Shown here: in pieces, positions 26,202-34,470 of the stretch
Numbering within the stretch: position 1 is the first letter of the stretch
Layout: every line of letters begins with the position of its first letter
From: Bacteroidaceae bacterium
GTDB taxonomy: Bacteria; Bacteroidota; Bacteroidia; Bacteroidales; Bacteroidaceae
DNA length: 39,876 nt
Direction of reading: 5' to 3'
NCBI GenBank assembly: GCA_017381015.1
Contig: JAFOCV010000007.1
Coordinates: 1 to 39,876, forward strand
Translations under genes and position numbers: made by a program
Notes under the pieces: model-generated
Seen by the model: the letters and a program-made list of their open reading frames with translations, nothing else
What the model was told of the DNA's origin: nothing
Database searches by the model: none

Positions 26202-26912
26202 TTATTTCGATAATGCCTTTTCGTGTATGGATTGGCTCAGCAACTGGTATATCTCCTTGTGCATAGGATTGGTGAGCATATCCACGTGTTTGTCCATCAC
26301 CTTCTCGTCCCATCTTATGGCAGGACCTGTCTGAGCATCAGCAGGTGCCATCGAACGAATCTTGCTTATCGTTTCGTCTATCAGAGGAAAGAGAGTCTCA
26401 AAGGGAATATCCTGTTCTTTCAATACATCATAGGAGAGTGCCATCAGATGATTGACAAAGTTGCAAGATAACACCGCGGCCAGATGCAAATATTTCCTCT
26501 GCTCGCTATTAAGCAAGTAATGCTTGTCGGATATTGACTCTGCCAAAGCCTTGAGAGTATCCATCGCCTCGTCCGATGAAGCTTCCAGAAACATGGGTAC
26601 TTCTCTGAAATTAATGTCTCTTTCAAGGGAGAATGTCTGCATGGGATAAAATACGCCTCTACGCTTAGAGGGAATTGCATCCATAGCCACGCTTCCAGAT
26701 GTGTGCACTATCAAGGCATTGGAATAGGCAAACTCCTGCGAGACACTGGATATTGCATCGTCCTTGATGGAGATGATTACCACATCGGTGTCTTCTGGCA
26801 CTTGTTGGGTTCGCTTTTTGCCACCACACATTATCACTTCGTGTTGAGCCTTTTGTAAAGCCCTTGACATGTGTGTAGCCACTCTGCCTTTGCCTATGAT
26901 TGCTATCTTCAT
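26202..26912 (-). CDS. DUF2520 / Rossmann-fold oxidoreductase-like protein
   Basis: 236 residues from the ATG at 26912. A longer reading from 27014 would overlap the nitroreductase gene by almost 100 bases and is unlikely. The N-terminus MKIAIIGKGRVATHMSRAL is a dinucleotide-binding beta-alpha-beta with GxGxxA-like spacing. VIISIKDDAI and IVHTSGSV continue the fold, and the helical C-terminal half (LHLAAVLSCNFVNHLMAL) is the DUF2520 domain. This arrangement resembles F420/NADP- or pantoate-type dehydrogenases, but the substrate is unknown. It starts five bases after the nitroreductase stop. Confidence 0.85.
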   Translation of the reverse strand: MKIAIIGKGRVATHMSRALQKAQHEVIMCGGKKRTQQVPEDTDVVIISIKDDAISSVSQEFAYSNALIVHTSGSVAMDAIPSKRRGVFYPMQTFSLERDINFREVPMFLEASSDEAMDTLKALAESISDKHYLLNSEQRKYLHLAAVLSCNFVNHLMALSYDVLKEQDIPFETLFPLIDETISKIRSMAPADAQTGPAIRWDEKVMDKHVDMLTNPMHKEIYQLLSQSIHEKALSK

Positions 26913-26917
26913 GTATC

Positions 26918-27448
26918 CTACAGGCGAGTTACCTTTTCTGCTTTCAAGGTAGCGATTTTCTCCAGGTTCTGCCCCTTGCGCTCCATACCCTTGTGTCCAA
27001 GAGCTATGAGACAAACTACCCTTTTGTTTTCTGGCAAAGAGAGGATTTCCCTTACCTGTGATTCGCTATCCATGCCGTTGGCATCCTGTCTTTCCCTTAT
27101 CTGCACCCAGCATGCACCAAGACCCAGGTCCTCTGCCTGATACAATATAGTCATTGCAGCCGTTGATGCATCTTCTATCCACACATCGCTGATTTCGGGT
27201 TCTGCCATCACAACTATTGCACACTTGGCATCAGCCACAAACTGACTTCCCATAGCCTTGGCTTGAGACAGACGAACAAGCAGTTCCTTGTTTTCCACCA
27301 CACAGAACGAGTAGCTATGCAAGCCCTTGCTGGTGGGGGCCATCAAGGCGGCATCAAGTAGTTGTTGAATGTGCTCCTCACTAATGTTTTCATCAGTAAA
27401 TTTTCTATGTGAACGACGGTTTACAACTAGTTCTAAAAACTGTTTCAT
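26918..27448 (-). CDS. Nitroreductase family protein
   Basis: 176 residues from the ATG at 27448. A reading from 27475 would start inside the promoter. The FMN-binding start RRSHRKFTDENI and HIQQLLDAALMAPTSKGLHS (near 32) are typical, as are AAMTILYQAEDLGLGACWVQ (near 95) and the C-terminal VCLIALGHKG (near 155). Members reduce nitro compounds, quinones or flavins with NAD(P)H. The physiological substrate cannot be told from sequence. It is the first gene of the minus-strand series and carries the clearest Bacteroidetes promoter in the window. Confidence 0.9.
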   Translation of the reverse strand: MKQFLELVVNRRSHRKFTDENISEEHIQQLLDAALMAPTSKGLHSYSFCVVENKELLVRLSQAKAMGSQFVADAKCAIVVMAEPEISDVWIEDASTAAMTILYQAEDLGLGACWVQIRERQDANGMDSESQVREILSLPENKRVVCLIALGHKGMERKGQNLEKIATLKAEKVTRL

Positions 27449-27472
27449 TCTATTGTTTCTTACATTTGCACG

Positions 27473-27502
27473 CAAAGATATAAAAAAAATGGCACTTCCA
27501 AA
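27473..27502 (-). promoter_or_regulatory. Bacteroidetes-type promoter of the nitroreductase operon
   Basis: On the minus strand TTTG (27499-27502), an 18-base spacer and TATCTTTG (27473-27480) match the consensus closely. The ATG at 27448 is 24 bases downstream, giving a short leader. Confidence 0.7.
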
Positions 27503-27535
27503 TAAGAAAATGGTCGTTTTTTACGTTATAGCATC

Positions 27536-29914
27536 ATGAAACATTTGTTACTATATATATTCTTGCTGATTTTTCCTTGTCTTTCATACGCTCAAGACAC
27601 TACCAAAGTAACTTTGAAAGGAAAAGTTTTTGATGAAAATAACGAGCCCGTCAGCTTTTGTCTCATCAAGGTTGAAGGGCAAGCCGTAGGTACTACCGCC
27701 AATGCAGATGGTAAATATAGTTTTAGCTTCAATAGTCAGGATTCTGTTGCTATAGTGTATCAGATGATGGGTTATCGCACCCGTCGCCGCGTACTTCAGA
27801 AACCCAAGGGCACGCTCACTCTCAATGTGGTCATGTATAGCAGCACCGTGGACATGAACGAACTTGAGATTAAGGAATTGCGCCGACAGGTGGGTCAAAC
27901 TCAAGAGCTAAACACCGAAGAACTGAAAAGAATAGCCAGCACCACTGGTAATGCCGTGGAGGATTTGGTAAGCACCCAAGCAGGTGTGTCTCAGCACAAC
28001 GAACTCTCATCTCAATACAATGTGCGAGGTGGTTCCTTTGACGAGAACTGCGTTTATGTTAATGGAAGCGAGGTGTATCGTCCTCTTCTCATTCGTAGTG
28101 GCGAGCAGGAAGGTCTTTCCGTCATCAACCCATTCATGGTGGAAAAGGTTAGATTCAGCGCTGGTGGTTTCGAAGCGAAATATTCCGACAAAATGTCTTC
28201 TGTTCTTGACATCGAATATCGCAAACCACGTAGATGGGAAGGCAATCTGTCGGCTTCTCTACTGGGTGCATCTGCTCACATGGGATGGGGAAATGAAAAG
28301 GTTTCTCTATCTCATAGTTTAAGATACAAGACTAACTCATACATGCTGGGAGCCTTGGAAACTGATGCCGAGTATGCGCCTAACTTTGTTGATTATCAGG
28401 CATACCTGTCTTGGAATATAAGTAAGAGATTGACATTCGATGCCATTGGCTATATCTCTCACAACAATTACAAGTTTGTTCCAGCCACCCGCGAAACCAG
28501 CTTCGGTACCATGGAGAACATCCATAATTTCAAGGTATATTTTGATGGTTGGGAAGAAGACTTATTCCAAACTTTCTATGGTTCGGCAAAACTTAACTAT
28601 AAGATTAAGGAAAAACAGAATATTTCTCTTAATTACAGCTCTTTTGCCACTAATGAAAATGTAACATATGACATATCTGGTGAATATTGGCTTTCAAACA
28701 CAAGTACTGCCACAGAGCTGGCCGTAGGTACATATATGGAGCATGCAAGAAACAGACTCAGCAGTAGTCAGCATAACATAAAACTTGCATACGACCTCCG
28801 TCATAAATCTCATCACTTTGAAGCCGGTATTGGTTTCAGACACGAAACTATCAACGAACACACTAGAGAGTGGGAATATCGTGATAGTTCCGGTTATTCT
28901 ATGCCTCACAATCCAGAAAAGTTGGAAGTCATTTACAACCTGAAAAGCAAGAACGATATCAGTTCCAACCACTTTGAGATGTATGCACAGGATACATGGC
29001 GACACGAAACCAACAGAGGTATCATTAACCTCAATTATGGTTTGCGACTCTCCAATTGGTCATGGAACAACGAGTGGCTTATATCACCTCGTGCCAGCGT
29101 GGCATACATACCTAAAAAACATGACAACATGCTTTTCCGTCTTGCCACTGGTTTATACTACCAAAGACCTTTTTACAAGGAGTTAAGAGACACCATATCC
29201 CATGGTGCCACTACCATTGTTGAGTTGAATAAAGATATCCAATCTCAGCGCTCGTTCCAGGTTATTGCCGCTTACGAATATAGATTCAAGGTAGCCAACC
29301 GTCCCTTCCTCTTTGCCACAGAACTATATTACAAGGCACAGGATAGATTGAACCCATACACCGTGGATAATACCAAGATTATATATTATGGTAGAAATTG
29401 CGCCACTGGTAATGTAATGGGTGCTGACTTCAAATTGTATGGCGAATTTGTACCTGGTACGGATTCGTGGTTGACATTCTCTTTGATGCGAGCTCGCATG
29501 AACCTTAACGGTAAGAATATTCCCCAACCAACCGACCAGACATGGTCCTTGAACATGTTCTTCACTGATTATTTCCCGCACACCACTCGTTGGAAAATGA
29601 ATCTCAAAGCCTCATTTGCAGGTGGTTTACCATTCGGCACTCCTCACTCAGGACTTGAAGAGCACGTCTTCCGCTCCTCGGCTTACAAGCGCGTGGATGT
29701 TGGTTTGAATTATCGTGCGCTTAACAATGAGGACCGTCATCTGCACAAGAATCCCATCAAAAACATCTGGTTAGGCCTTGATTGCCTCAATATATTCGGT
29801 TTCGAGAACGTAAGCGGTTATTATTGGGTAACAGATGTAAAAAACGACCAATATGCCGTGCCCAACTATCTAACCGGTCGTATGGTTAATTTCCGAGTAA
29901 ATATAGAATTTTAA
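27536..29914 (+). CDS. TonB-dependent receptor with carboxypeptidase-like N-terminal domain
   Basis: 792 residues with a signal peptide (LLLYIFLLIFPCLSYAQ). Residues ~25-105 form a CarboxypepD_reg-like domain (VTLKGKVFDENNEPVSFC, YQMMGYRTRR). The plug follows (SSQYNVRGGSFDENCVYVNG near 158, VEKVRFSAGGFEAKYSDKMS near 200). The rest is a beta barrel ending in an aromatic (VNFRVNIEF). It imports an unknown ligand across the outer membrane using TonB energy. No SusD partner follows and the next gene is a glutaredoxin-like protein 15 bases on, so it belongs to the non-Sus group. Cofactors, peptides or metals are possible ligands. Confidence 0.9.
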   Translation: MKHLLLYIFLLIFPCLSYAQDTTKVTLKGKVFDENNEPVSFCLIKVEGQAVGTTANADGKYSFSFNSQDSVAIVYQMMGYRTRRRVLQKPKGTLTLNVVMYSSTVDMNELEIKELRRQVGQTQELNTEELKRIASTTGNAVEDLVSTQAGVSQHNELSSQYNVRGGSFDENCVYVNGSEVYRPLLIRSGEQEGLSVINPFMVEKVRFSAGGFEAKYSDKMSSVLDIEYRKPRRWEGNLSASLLGASAHMGWGNEKVSLSHSLRYKTNSYMLGALETDAEYAPNFVDYQAYLSWNISKRLTFDAIGYISHNNYKFVPATRETSFGTMENIHNFKVYFDGWEEDLFQTFYGSAKLNYKIKEKQNISLNYSSFATNENVTYDISGEYWLSNTSTATELAVGTYMEHARNRLSSSQHNIKLAYDLRHKSHHFEAGIGFRHETINEHTREWEYRDSSGYSMPHNPEKLEVIYNLKSKNDISSNHFEMYAQDTWRHETNRGIINLNYGLRLSNWSWNNEWLISPRASVAYIPKKHDNMLFRLATGLYYQRPFYKELRDTISHGATTIVELNKDIQSQRSFQVIAAYEYRFKVANRPFLFATELYYKAQDRLNPYTVDNTKIIYYGRNCATGNVMGADFKLYGEFVPGTDSWLTFSLMRARMNLNGKNIPQPTDQTWSLNMFFTDYFPHTTRWKMNLKASFAGGLPFGTPHSGLEEHVFRSSAYKRVDVGLNYRALNNEDRHLHKNPIKNIWLGLDCLNIFGFENVSGYYWVTDVKNDQYAVPNYLTGRMVNFRVNIEF

Positions 29915-29929
29915 AACAATACGAACATT

Positions 29930-30262
29930 ATGATTATAGCATACGTAATGCAATCATGTCCCGATTGCACACTAGTGAAAAATGAAGCTGCCAAGTATTC
30001 AAATCTTCAGATTGTGGATATTGGTGAGCATGTACGCAATCTCAAGCAATTTCTTTTGCTTCGCGACACCAACCCTGCCTTCTCCAACATTCGTAAGTCA
30101 GGCAAAGTTGGCATCCCCTGCTTTGTACTGGAAGATGAAAGCATTTCCTTCTCTTACGATGATGTAAAGGAACTACTTACCATCTCTTCCGCAACAAATG
30201 AACCATCATCCCCTACCCTCACCGATGGAGAATCATGCAGTATTGATGGTACTGGATGCTGA
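29930..30262 (+). CDS. Glutaredoxin-like thioredoxin-fold protein
   Basis: 110 residues, cytoplasmic (no signal). IIAYVMQSCPDC places a CPDC redox pair at residues 10-13, and KVGIPCFVLEDE (near 60) supplies the cis-Pro segment of the thioredoxin fold. The last residues add two more cysteines (ESCSIDGTGC), absent from ordinary glutaredoxins and possibly able to bind metal or form a second disulfide. It is 15 bases after the TonB receptor gene and is followed by a terminator. Confidence 0.8.
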   Translation: MIIAYVMQSCPDCTLVKNEAAKYSNLQIVDIGEHVRNLKQFLLLRDTNPAFSNIRKSGKVGIPCFVLEDESISFSYDDVKELLTISSATNEPSSPTLTDGESCSIDGTGC

Positions 30263-30300
30263 TAATGACTTAAAAAGGTATCATATACATTAAGGACACA

Positions 30301-30334
30301 AAAGAGGCTGGTAAGAGTTAACACCAGCCTCTTT
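30301..30334. terminator. Terminator between the glutaredoxin-like and tyrosine phosphatase genes
   Basis: AAAGAGGCTGGT (30301-30312) pairs perfectly over 12 bases with ACCAGCCTCTTT (30323-30334). It lies between convergent genes and can act in both directions; its terminal T runs are short. Confidence 0.8.
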
Positions 30335-30340
30335 ATAATA

Positions 30341-30796
30341 TTAGTCACAAGTAAGTTGTTCCAACAGCCCCATGCAGCCATCCATGCAATCGCGCCAAGT
30401 AGCATCAAAATCACCCGTATACCAAGGGTCAGCCACATAACCTGGACGATTGGTAAAGTCAAGAAGCAAGTGAATCTTTCCCTCGGGGTCATTACCAAAG
30501 AAAGGTCGCATATTTCTGATATTATTATCGTCCATGGCTATTATCATATCATAGTAGTCATAGTCGGCACGTGTTATCTGACGAGCCGTCTTACCCTTGC
30601 AATCAATACCATGCTCAGCCATCTTACGTCGAGAAGGTGGATATACGGGATTACCTAATTCTTCCGTACTGGTAGCTGCTGAAGCTATCTCAAACTCATT
30701 GTCTCTACCAGCCTCGTGCACAAGGTGTTTCATCACAAATTCTGCCATTGGACTTCTGCAGATATTGCCATGGCATACGAATAGAATCTTCTTCAT
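30341..30796 (-). CDS. Low-molecular-weight protein-tyrosine-phosphatase
   Basis: 151 residues from the ATG at 30796 (MKKILFVCHGNICRSP). An ATG nine bases earlier is possible. The CX5R P-loop is CHGNICR at 8-14, followed by Ser-Pro. The general-acid Asp is in VADPWYTGDF (near 125). Such enzymes dephosphorylate bacterial tyrosine kinases, often those controlling capsule export, but no kinase or capsule gene is near. It follows the ZIP transporter gene by 16 bases and probably shares its promoter. Confidence 0.92.
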   Translation of the reverse strand: MKKILFVCHGNICRSPMAEFVMKHLVHEAGRDNEFEIASAATSTEELGNPVYPPSRRKMAEHGIDCKGKTARQITRADYDYYDMIIAMDDNNIRNMRPFFGNDPEGKIHLLLDFTNRPGYVADPWYTGDFDATWRDCMDGCMGLLEQLTCD

Positions 30797-30812
30797 ATAA
30801 AGCATTTTCTAG

Positions 30813-31559
30813 TTATAATTCTTCAAGAAGGAGCATTGACATGAAACCCAAAAGGAGGGCATACGTTGCTTGCTTTTGATAACCATGGGCATGAGTCTCT
30901 GGTATCATCTCATCAGAAGTAACATAGAGCATCGCACCTCCAGCAAAGCCAAGCATAACGGGCAACAAGGTGCTGGATATTACACCAAGTCCATAACCGA
31001 TAAAGACACCTACCACCTCTAGCAAGCCAATGGCTAGTGAGATGATAAAGGTACGAGCGTGAGATACACCAGCCAACAACAAGGGAGCAATGATAATCAT
31101 TCCCTCTGGTATGTTATGGAAAGCAATACCCAAAGTTACGCTCCACGATGCCAGTTCCGAACCATTCATACTTACACCAGCAGCTATACCTTCTGGCAAT
31201 TTGTGAATGGCAATGGCCATGACAAAAAGCATAACCTTGTTGATAGACGCATTGTTGTGATGTTCCTCACTATCGAGACCTGTTATCGTGTGCAGATGTG
31301 GTGTAAATATATCAATCACATTCAAGAATATAGCACCCACCATTACGCCCATGCATATCACCCACCAAGGCATATCACCCTTCGACTCGAAGGCTGGCAC
31401 TATCAATCCTATCGTCGATGCCGCCAACATGATGCCGGCACAATATCCAAGTATCGTATCGTTGACCTTATGTGGCAATTTCTTGATGAAGAATCCCAGT
31501 ATCGAACCCAGCATTGTTGCACCACAAAGTCCTACTGCACTAATCAAAACCTGTTGCAT
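30813..31559 (-). CDS. ZIP family divalent metal transporter
   Basis: 248 residues with about eight membrane segments. The paired metal-site motifs are AIHKLPEGIAAG (near 118) and AFHNIPEGM (near 147), as in ZupT-like ZIP proteins. A His-rich loop sits between TM3 and TM4 (TPHLHTITGLDSEEHHNN). It takes up zinc or related ions from the periplasm; specificity cannot be read. A promoter lies directly upstream. Confidence 0.92.
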   Translation of the reverse strand: MQQVLISAVGLCGATMLGSILGFFIKKLPHKVNDTILGYCAGIMLAASTIGLIVPAFESKGDMPWWVICMGVMVGAIFLNVIDIFTPHLHTITGLDSEEHHNNASINKVMLFVMAIAIHKLPEGIAAGVSMNGSELASWSVTLGIAFHNIPEGMIIIAPLLLAGVSHARTFIISLAIGLLEVVGVFIGYGLGVISSTLLPVMLGFAGGAMLYVTSDEMIPETHAHGYQKQATYALLLGFMSMLLLEEL

Positions 31560-31590
31560 GAGAAATAATATATAGTTTAATTTTCAAGAG

Positions 31591-31622
31591 CAAAGTTAAA
31601 TCAATTTATCAAAATAGCCAAA
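31591..31622 (-). promoter_or_regulatory. Bacteroidetes-type promoter of the ZIP-phosphatase pair
   Basis: On the minus strand TTTG (31619-31622), a 20-base spacer and TAACTTTG (31591-31598). It starts just past the histidine kinase stop at 31626, so the ZIP genes have their own promoter rather than depending on the two-component operon. Confidence 0.55.
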
Positions 31623-31625
31623 CAA

Positions 31626-32816
31626 CTACAGAGGTAAACGCACAATAAAGACAGAACCCGCACCATCTTCTCTTACTTTTGCCTTGATAGTACCACCATG
31701 ATTGGTAATAATCTGTTTGCAGATAGAGAGCCCCACGCCCTCTCCTTCTTGTTTGGTGCTAAAGAAGGGAGTGAAGAGTCTTTCCTCTGCCTCTGGGAGG
31801 AAGCCGCAACCATTATCTGTAACGGTAATTACCAACCAACTACCCTTGTTGGCAAGACTGACCATCAGTTCCGTCATCGTGGCACCAGCTTCGTGAGCAT
31901 TCTTCAGCAGGTTGATTATCACCTGCTCTATCTGCCCACGGTCAACGGAAATAGTTATATCCGGACAAAGGATATTGAACTTGATTCCCGAACGAATTTC
32001 AGCCTCCAGCAAACCACCAATCTTGTTAATCAAATCTATCACAGACACACGCGTTAGAAATGGTTCTGGCAGGCCCGACACCTTTTTATAACTCTCCACA
32101 AAATGCAACAAGCCCTCAGCTCTCCTGTTGATAGCGGAAAGAGATGCCAATTGCTCTTCCCTGCTCATTGCCATTCGTGGATTGCTTGGTTCAAAACTAT
32201 CCAATAGAGACCCCGACAATGATATTATGGGCGAAAGAGAGTTCATTATCTCATGTGTGAGTACTCGTATCAGTTTCTGCTGACTAAGTACTTCCACCTG
32301 CTGAAGTATATTGTCCACACGCTGTATGGAATATAAATGATAAGTGATGCCCTGACTGAAAAACAAGCACATTGAGACAACCAACTGATGCTCCTCGCCA
32401 TTATCTTCAGGTATGGAAACGAGGCAACTCCCTCCCTTGCTCAATGCTTTCATTTCCTTGCACAATTCAGGACTGATAACCGACAACTTATCCAGGTGGT
32501 CTATCTTGAAACCACAAAGGTCGTTGATGGCAGCCTTGTTCATCCATTTGATGTTGAAATCATCATCCGTAGCTATCATCATGCTATCAATGGTTTCAAA
32601 CATAGCATCATAAAAGTGTGACTCTCTCACTCTGCTATGTTCCAGTTCCCTGAAGTCGGCAATCACATTATTGATTTCTTCAGCCATCTTGCGCTCTTCA
32701 CCATGCAAATTATCCAGTTTGTAGCGCAAGGTATAATCGCCCATTCTCACAGCCTCAAGCATTTGCCTCAGACGACGTATGCTCTTGTTATAGAATATGT
32801 TTTGCCAAATACTCAT
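31626..32816 (-). CDS. Soluble NtrB-type sensor histidine kinase
   Basis: 396 residues and no membrane segment, so it is cytoplasmic. It begins with a HAMP-like helix pair (RLRQMLEAVRMGDYTLRYKL) without the usual preceding TM. A PAS domain follows (about 75-175, MFETIDSMMIATDDDFNIKW). The phospho-acceptor box is VLTHEIMNSLSP (His near 186). The ATPase core has VIINLLKNAHEAG (N box), VTDNGCGF (G1) and GEGVGLSICKQII (G2). Its start overlaps the stop of the regulator gene by four bases, so the two are made together. The signal sensed is unknown; an internal ligand through PAS is likely. Confidence 0.92.
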   Translation of the reverse strand: MSIWQNIFYNKSIRRLRQMLEAVRMGDYTLRYKLDNLHGEERKMAEEINNVIADFRELEHSRVRESHFYDAMFETIDSMMIATDDDFNIKWMNKAAINDLCGFKIDHLDKLSVISPELCKEMKALSKGGSCLVSIPEDNGEEHQLVVSMCLFFSQGITYHLYSIQRVDNILQQVEVLSQQKLIRVLTHEIMNSLSPIISLSGSLLDSFEPSNPRMAMSREEQLASLSAINRRAEGLLHFVESYKKVSGLPEPFLTRVSVIDLINKIGGLLEAEIRSGIKFNILCPDITISVDRGQIEQVIINLLKNAHEAGATMTELMVSLANKGSWLVITVTDNGCGFLPEAEERLFTPFFSTKQEGEGVGLSICKQIITNHGGTIKAKVREDGAGSVFIVRLPL

Positions 32817-34174
32817 TGTTTACCGAGTTTTTCCAACTTACGATAAAGGGTAAATCTAGATATTCCTAATAGTAGTGCCGCCTGGGTCAGGTTGCCATCA
32901 CTCTGGCGTACAGCCTTCATGATGGCTTGTCGCTCCAGTTCTTCCAGATTAAGGGGCAATTCCTCCACCATTGTAGCTTCTTCAATTTCCTCAGTTTCAT
33001 TTGCAGGCAAAGGATATTCTGCATCTATGGCGCGACGCTCCATCAAGTGCTGCAATTCTCGCACATTACCAGGCCAGTTGTACGTGAGCAGTTTTTTGTT
33101 GTCTTCTTCGCTCAGTTCCTGTTGCTCACCATTATACTTGACAATGTATTTTTTCAGGAAATAATTTGCCAACAGAAGAATATCGTTGGAGCGTTCCTTC
33201 AATGGTGGAACCTGCAGTTCTATTGTGTTCAATCTATAGTAAAGGTCTTCGCGGAAGGTACCATTCTTTACCATCTCCTTCAGATTGGCATTCGTGGCAG
33301 ATATTACACGCACATCCACGTTTCTTTCCTTGTTAGAGCCCACACGTGTGAAGGTTCTTTTCTCTATGACGGTGAGCAACTTCTGTTGAAGCATCAGCGA
33401 CAGGTTACCTATCTCGTCCAGGAACAGCGTACCGCCCTCGGCTTCTTCTATACGTCCAGGTTTGGAAGTGGTGGCACCTGTGAAAGCACCCTTTTCATAG
33501 CCAAACAGTTCTGCTTCAAATAAATTCTCTGGAATGCAACCAATATCTATGCTCACCAATTTACCACGTCTGCGCAATGATAAACGATGCACCTCGGATG
33601 CCACAACATCCTTGCCTGTACCATTTTCGCCCGTAATCAGCACATTGGCTTCCGTGGGAGCTATTTTAGCAATGAGTCGCTTCAACTGGAGTATGGGTTC
33701 TGATTCTCCCACAAATTCTCTGTACTGAGACTTGTCTATTACCTGAGGTTTTCTCTCGGGCACATCATCGGGTTCATTCTGTCTGTAGCGTGCCAGGTCC
33801 ACCGCACCATGTACTATGTCAATCACCTTGTCTTTGTCCCAGGGTTTGGGAATGAAGTCCAGGGCACCAGCCTTGATGGCACGCACGGCCTTTTCGGCAG
33901 AAACGTATGCGGTGATAAATAGCACCACGGCTTTCGGATACTTCTCCAATATCCTTGCCAACCATCTGTAACCCTCTTCACCGCTCGATGCATCCTTGGT
34001 AAAGTTCATATCAAGGATGATTACATCGGGGCGAAAATTATTGATAAACTCCAGCATGCGTTCAGGCGAACGCAACACTCTGATGGCATCCACCCATGGG
34101 CGAAGCAACATGTTCAACGAGAGAAGCACGTCCTCGTTGTCGTCAACGATTAATATTTTTCCTTTGCATTCCAT
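32813..34174 (-). CDS. Sigma-54-dependent response regulator (NtrC family)
   Basis: 453 residues from the ATG at 34174. An ATG 30 bases upstream lies before the -7 box and is rejected. Receiver: KILIVDDNED (acidic pocket), VIILDMNF (phospho-Asp near 55), VVLFITAY and FIPKPWDKD (Lys). AAA+ domain: TGENGTGKD (Walker A, near 180), EKGAFTGA (sigma-54 contact loop, near 228), GGTLFLDEIGNL (Walker B). C-terminal Fis-type helix-turn-helix: LTQAALLLGISRFTLYRKL. All elements for sigma-54 activation are intact. The divergent exporter operon has a sigma-54 promoter and repeated dyads, which makes it the obvious target. Confidence 0.95.
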   Translation of the reverse strand: MECKGKILIVDDNEDVLLSLNMLLRPWVDAIRVLRSPERMLEFINNFRPDVIILDMNFTKDASSGEEGYRWLARILEKYPKAVVLFITAYVSAEKAVRAIKAGALDFIPKPWDKDKVIDIVHGAVDLARYRQNEPDDVPERKPQVIDKSQYREFVGESEPILQLKRLIAKIAPTEANVLITGENGTGKDVVASEVHRLSLRRRGKLVSIDIGCIPENLFEAELFGYEKGAFTGATTSKPGRIEEAEGGTLFLDEIGNLSLMLQQKLLTVIEKRTFTRVGSNKERNVDVRVISATNANLKEMVKNGTFREDLYYRLNTIELQVPPLKERSNDILLLANYFLKKYIVKYNGEQQELSEEDNKKLLTYNWPGNVRELQHLMERRAIDAEYPLPANETEEIEEATMVEELPLNLEELERQAIMKAVRQSDGNLTQAALLLGISRFTLYRKLEKLGKQ

Positions 34175-34184
34175 AATATGCAGG

Positions 34185-34192
34185 CAAAGGTA
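34185..34192 (-). promoter_or_regulatory. -7 box of the regulator-kinase operon
   Basis: On the minus strand TACCTTTG matches TAnnTTTG and lies ten bases before the ATG at 34174. The transcript would have almost no leader. This supports the 34174 start. Confidence 0.5.
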
Positions 34193-34274
34193 CACTTTTT
34201 TCATTCATATCATGGAAAAATAAGTGATTTTATCGCTGTGCTGGGTTGAAAAAATAGACGCAGGAAAACCAATA

Positions 34275-34341
34275 TGTGCGAAATCGCACAATTTTTGTGT
34301 GCGAAATCGCACGCTTGCTACAATTTGTTCAAAATCGCACA
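34275..34341 (+). promoter_or_regulatory. Three 16-base dyads, probable enhancer sites for the sigma-54 activator
   Basis: TGTGCGAAATCGCACA at 34275-34290, the same with one end base changed at 34298-34313, and a third copy at 34326-34341 matching 14 of 16. Each is a near-palindrome (TGTGCGA/TCGCACA). Their centres lie roughly 145, 122 and 94 bases before the start expected from the -24/-12 promoter, where NtrC-type activators bind. They are also upstream of the regulator promoter, so autoregulation is possible. Confidence 0.75.
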
Positions 34342-34401
34342 TCGTCCGAAAAACCAGCTAAATCATTATAAACCAACTGTTAAGGAAGTTGTGTCACAGT
34401 T

Positions 34402-34417
34402 TGGCACGATATTTGCT
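34402..34417 (+). promoter_or_regulatory. Sigma-54 (-24/-12) promoter of the exporter operon
   Basis: TGGCACGATATTTGCT fits TGGCACG-N4-TTGCW completely, with GG and GC at the invariant positions and correct spacing. The predicted start is near 34428 and the first ATG is at 34471. Confidence 0.85.
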
Positions 34418-34470
34418 TGTCTATTTTTAGAGGCCCCTCGCAAAAATAAGGCACTAATCTTGGCCTTGTA

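Noticed and set aside
26913..27014. Upstream ATG for the DUF2520 protein
   Set aside because: It would overlap the nitroreductase gene by almost 100 bases and add residues before a standard nucleotide-binding start.
34175..34204. Upstream ATG for the sigma-54 regulator
   Set aside because: It would lie upstream of or within the -7 box at 34185-34192, and the receiver domain begins right after the ATG at 34174.
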